Part shown: in pieces, positions 59,831-64,000 of the stretch
Position numbering within the stretch: the first letter of the stretch is position 1
How the letters are laid out: every line of letters starts with the position of its first letter
NCBI RefSeq assembly: GCF_030272615.1
Contig: NC_081415.1
Coordinates: forward strand, 265,825,925-265,889,924
Direction: 5' to 3'
DNA from: Cryptomeria japonica
Lineage: Eukaryota > Streptophyta > Pinopsida > Cupressales > Cupressaceae
Length of the DNA stretch: 64,000 bases
Notes under the pieces: generated by a model
Told to the model about the DNA's origin: nothing
Databases searched by the model: none
Seen by the model: only the letters and a program-made list of their open reading frames with translations
Translations under genes and position numbers: made by a program

Positions 59831-60262
59831 TCTATAATGTGGAAATTATATTTTGATGGGTCATGTACAAGTCATGGATCTGGAGCAGGGACTATTTTCA
59901 TCACCCCTCAAAAGGATGCTATACCTAAGTCATTTAGGATCAATTTCCAATGCACAAATAATATAGTTGAATACGAAACTCTCCTCATAGGGCTTCATAC
60001 AGCTGTATAGTAGAGAATAAAAGAATTACAGGTCTATGGTGATTCACAATTGATTGTAAACCAAGTCAATGATGATTATAACACAAAGGATGACAAAATC
60101 ATGCCTTATAAGAAGCTGGTAGAAGATTACAAGGATCACTTCATAAAAATTACCTTCGAACAGATCCCAAGGATACAAAACAAGACAACAAATGCCATGG
60201 CTACCATAGGATCTCTTCTGAATATGTTTGCTAACAAAACTCAATTTCAGTTAATCATATAA
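59831..60262 (+). pseudogene. Tat-like second (archaeal-type) RNase H, between RNase H and integrase
   Basis: MWKLYFDGSCTSHGSGAG near 59838 opens the domain, followed by NNIVEYETLLIGLHTAV near 59957, VYGDSQLIVNQVND near 60033 and IPRIQNKTTNAMATI near 60164. The first three acidic positions are present (FDGS, VEYE, GDSQ), and the last, normally an Asp before A-A or A-L-A, reads Asn. Two stops near 60008-60013 interrupt. Its position after the degenerate RNase H is the usual Tat order. Confidence 0.84.
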
Positions 60263-61591
60263 TAGTTGATGCTACTGCCATATGGGACTCCCCCAACAGA
60301 ATATATATGTGCAATTGTGGGTTCAGAATCACTTTGGTACAATAAAATATATACATATTTACATACTCAGTACATGTCACCGGATCTGTCCAAAAATCAA
60401 AAGAAGACCTTTATTCGTCAGGCATCTAGATATACCATTATAGTTGATACTTTGTACAGAAAGGGCTTCGATGAAACTCTTCTTCAATGTCTTGATGAAA
60501 ATGAAGCACAACTTGTTTTAAAAGAAGTCCATGATGGAATTTGCGGGGCTCACCAAAGTGGTCCACCATTATCAAAGAAATTGTTGAGAACAAGTTATTA
60601 CTGGCCAACTATGGAAAAGGATGCTTATAAGTATGTACATAAATGCAAGCAATTCCAAATGTATGGAGACCTTATTCATGCACCAGCACAAGATTTTCAA
60701 CCCATTACGTCACCATGGCCATTTTCACAATGGGGATTAGATCTAGTGGGTAAAATAAACCCTACTTCTTCCAATGGGCACAAGTACCTCTTAATGGCCA
60801 TTGAGTACTTTACCAAATGGGTTGAGGAAATTCCTCTTACATACACTACTGGAAAACAAATAGCAAAATTCATTGTCAACTAAATTATATGTAGATATGG
60901 GATTCCACTATGCTTCGTGACAGATAATGGACGTCCATTTAAAAACCAAGAAGTGAAAGAGTTGTATGATAAATTTCATATACAACAGAGATTTGCCACA
61001 CCATATTATCCACAAAGAAATGGACAAGTAGAGGCAACAAATAAAACAATATTGAAAATTCTTAAGAAAGTTTTCACTGACACAGAACAAGATTGGCATC
61101 TCCAGTTAAATCCCACTCTTTGGGCTTACATAACAGGAGCACGCACACCTATAGGAGCAACACCATCTTCCTTGGTGTAAGGTATAGAAGCAATACTCCC
61201 CATTGAAATATAAATACTGTCTCTAAGAGTCTCCTTACAGAATATTATATCAGAGGAAGACTACCGAGTAGCAAGGTTATAAGAACTAGAAACGCTTGAT
61301 GAAAAAAGACAAACAATGTTCAATCATCTACAAGGATATCAAAATAGATTGAGATAGAGTTATAATAAATGAGTCTACCCACGAACTTTTGAAGTGGGAG
61401 ATCTAGTTCTTTAAAAGAATCAAAGGAACCTAGTGGAATGAGAAAAGCCAAGAAAATTCAAACCTAACTGGCTAGGTCCTTTCATCATAACAAGGGTTAT
61501 AGGCAATGGAGCATATAATTTGGCTACCATGGAGGGAGATCCACTCTCTGAACCTATGAAAAACATGCACCTTAAACGATATTATACCTAA
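60263..61591 (+). pseudogene. Tat-like integrase
   Basis: The zinc domain reads EVHDGICGAHQSGPPLS near 60526 and YVHKCKQFQMYG near 60634; the second Cys of C-x2-C is now Phe. The core is WGLDLVGKINPTSSNGHKY near 60734, TDNGRPFKNQEV near 60919 and RNGQVEATNKTILKILKKVF near 61016, with D, D and E present. The C-terminal part near 61480 (PNWLGPFIITRVIGNGAYNL) is a GPF-type module, ending at a TAA (61589-61591). Stops lie at 60881-60883 and at several places after 61178. Confidence 0.87.
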
Positions 61592-64000
61592 GGGTTGGGT
61601 TAGTTTAGGTTTTACGTTCCGCATTGTAAAACATTGCATTACATATAGTTTCTTTTTTAAATGCATCACATTCTAAAAAGTCTCTGCATTTTCATATAGT
61701 AGTACCAATAAAACAAGACAACTGTTCAATTTTATCATTCATTTGCATTCAAGAGAAGCAAGGGTCATCTCCTTTCTTAGATATTCGGACATGAAGTCTT
61801 TGAGGTTCTAAGGTCATTCATTTTCAACATTACCCTATGACGACACTTTACTTATGGTTGGGTAGTGATTTCACTATTTGAGACTTGTTAACCCAAAATA
61901 TATCAATTGCTATATCTCAGGCATATTAAGAAAATCTCTAATTCATTCTAGACACCTAGCTGATCATATGAGTAGTGAAAAATCTAAAATTCTACTTCAA
62001 CATCGCTATAATTGTCACACCTAGGTAGGTTTCATTACTTACAAGTCAAGGCAAGAAAATAAAAAGAAAAAGAGATATGCCAAATATTTATCTCAAGGCA
62101 AAAGAGAAATGATATATATTGAAATATGATGCATATAAATGAGACAAGAATCTTGACTATGGAAACATGCAAGTAACTCCATCAAGGCTATGAACACCTA
62201 CTGGCAATGGAGCAATATTTGAGAAATTATAGTCTATAACCTCGTCGGAGCTCTAAAAGCTTGCTGGCAGTGAGGCTCTATTCAAGATGCTTGTGAAGTT
62301 AGGATAATCCATATAGCTACTCATATAGGATTCTATGGATCTTTAGTGAACACAAGAGCAAGAATTAACTCATCTGCACACACATGGGCAAAAGAAGATC
62401 AAAGTTTCAAGAACCAATGGGGAAGTTTTCCGTGTCTCCATTTGTAAATCCTAGTCACTAAGTGTGTTGAGTGAAATGTTCCAAAGGGCCTTGGGGATCG
62501 ATTGACTACTTATATATGAAATGTTTTGCACCTCCATTTCAATTGGTGTATTACAAATGCTAAAACAAACATAGTCAACCTTGTTTGAATAGGAAAGACA
62601 TTTTCATCATGCATATTGCATTAACAGAGGTCATTTAAAAAAATCATTTGTCTCCACATGCATTCTGTAGATCATCATGTCATACAGGTCTGCACACTGG
62701 GGGCATAACTGAAAAAAATCCTAAAAATCATATAAAGTCCTGAAAAAAATCCTAAAAATCATATAAAGTCTTGAAAAAAATCCTAAAAATCATAAAAATT
62801 GTATAAAGTCCTTTGAAAAAATCAATAAACACTGAAAAACTTAAAATACCCAAAACATTCATATAACGTCCTTCGAAAATATCCAAAAAACAGTGAAAAA
62901 TCTAAAAATACCAAAAACATCCATATAACGTCTTGGAAAAAATCAACCAAAAACATTCATATAATGTCCTGAAAAAATCAATCAAAAACATTCAAATATC
63001 AATCTACATAATCCAAAAATACCGAAAAAGCTCTTGGAAAAGAACTAAAAATTGAAAATCAATCCATTAGAAAACTTGCAATAAAATGTCTTGTGAGAAA
63101 CAAATACCCTAGTAGATATCCAACAAACACTTCGCACAAAGTTAACAAAGGATACGACTATCCAATCAAACATTTGCAATCAACTAATCAAACTATCTTA
63201 TCAATCATATCATATCCATATCAAAGTGATCATTATCTTGTCTTAAACAGAAGAGGATACACTCGAAATCAGACAGGTCATTCTTAAATGGGGTCCGCAA
63301 CTTTCTGAGATCAGACATTATCAACCATCACATCAAGCAATTGAGAACGAAGGCACAAGCTCAATATAGCTGCTGAATTTTGTCTAGGTCAGTCTTTGTC
63401 TTTTATCATTTGGTGACAGATTATGTTCCTATGCTACTCAGGGATGTGCACAAGTGACTAGAGGAGTTATGATGGGCATTATCTTTTTCTTTCTTTTCTA
63501 TTTGTGGTGTGAACTGATGAAATTCTAGGTAAATTGCTCTAGTGGATGTTTGTGATAGGAGCATTCAACTATTGGATGCCACACATACCTCGACCCCTAT
63601 TGTAATTCCCACAATGGAGGGTTCACTCCTTGTCTGCTACATGTTTGGTTCTACAATGAGATATCTTTACATCTTGGTTCCTTATACCCTAATGTGCTAA
63701 GCTTCATTGTTCAACGATAAGGCTTAGTGATAAATATATATTGCACAATAAAATATGTGACATGGGTTCATGATTCTTTCAATTTCATTGATAGTTTGTT
63801 GATTTCTCATCTTCTCTCTAAATTGCATTCTTTTTAACATTCTCTCTATCATCAATCTCTTCTCTCTATCATTTGACTAACATTTCTTCATGGTGTATCT
63901 GAGTTAAAAATTTGTTTTGGCATTATCATACAAAAACAAAAATAGATTCCATATTGATTCCATTAAACATTCATAAAGATTCCATTGCATTCATAAAAGA
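61592..64000 (+). other. 3' untranslated region of the Tat-like element, with short tandem repeats
   Basis: No gene is seen. A purine run with GGGGGC (ACTGGGGGCATAACTG) lies near 62696-62711. It is followed at about 62711-63000 by imperfect 27-35-bp units containing AATCCTAAAAATCATATAAA and then CATTCATATAACGTCC. The rest is AT-rich. The 3' LTR (starting TGCAGACACC) does not appear before the window ends. Confidence 0.6.

Larger units (their letters stand above)
30776..64000 (+). mobile_element. Tat-like Ty3/gypsy element (continues beyond the window), interrupted at 38975-58359
   Basis: The 5' LTR is 30776-31929, followed by a 2.4-kb leader rich in tandem repeats, gag, protease, G-patch, linker, RT, degenerate RNase H, a second archaeal-type RNase H, integrase and a long 3' untranslated region with short tandem repeats. 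This domain set, with two RNase H domains, is characteristic of the Tat lineage (which includes Ogre). It is inserted in the Copia at 30775. The 5 bases before it are CACAT, which should recur after its 3' LTR beyond 64000. Linking the LTR to the gag rests on position and orientation, since the 3' LTR is not in view. Confidence 0.8.

Overview
This is a stretch of intergenic, repeat-dominated nuclear DNA from a seed plant with a large genome. A gymnosperm (conifer-like) source is my inference, from the AT-rich background, the stack of old nested retroelements, the very long LTRs and the style of the PPR fragment. I see no intact cellular gene, tRNA, rRNA, CRISPR array or prokaryotic feature. 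Nearly everything with coding signal is decayed: in-frame stops, frameshifts and lost catalytic residues.

Layout. (1) 1-1525, minus: intronless, stop-interrupted copy of a CWC22-like splicing factor gene. (2) 3000-3944, plus: PPR gene fragment with three near-identical ~300-bp repeat blocks. (3) 5094-7198: small Copia deletion derivative with both LTRs, primer site, purine tract and a 5-bp target duplication (TAATT). (4) 8220-11210: old ~1-kb tandem duplication of non-coding DNA, its first copy split by an LTR. (5) 15030-22430: remnant of a Ty3/gypsy element (gag and protease), split by a 5'-truncated LINE (16238-21838, 17-bp target duplication), which is split in turn by a 790-bp solo LTR (18324-19113, duplication GTTAT). 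(6) 24037-25427, minus: Copia-type LTR; then a Copia element on plus from 25435, cut at 30775. (7) 30776 to the window end, plus: a Tat-like Ty3/gypsy element with long repeat-bearing leader, gag, protease, a G-patch domain, RT, degenerate RNase H, a second RNase H and integrase. (8) Inside it, 38975-58354 on minus: a giant gypsy element of 19.4 kb.

The giant element is the most interesting object. Its two LTRs are about 5.6 and 5.9 kb. Each contains a TATA box, GC-rich minisatellites and a decayed reading frame of about 1,200 codons on the element's sense strand, unrelated to gag-pol as far as I can tell. The flanking duplication is CATCC, and removing the element plus one duplication copy (19,385 bp) rejoins the host polyprotein frame exactly. 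The two elements also differ in domain order: the host has RT, RNase H, extra RNase H, integrase, whereas the insert has its extra RNase H between protease and RT.

Relative ages from nesting: the Copia at 25435 is older than the Tat element, which is older than the giant insert; the gypsy remnant is older than the LINE, which is older than the solo LTR. In the paired LTRs and in the LINE, many stops are TAG where TGG is present or expected, which fits C-to-T decay of methylated repeats.
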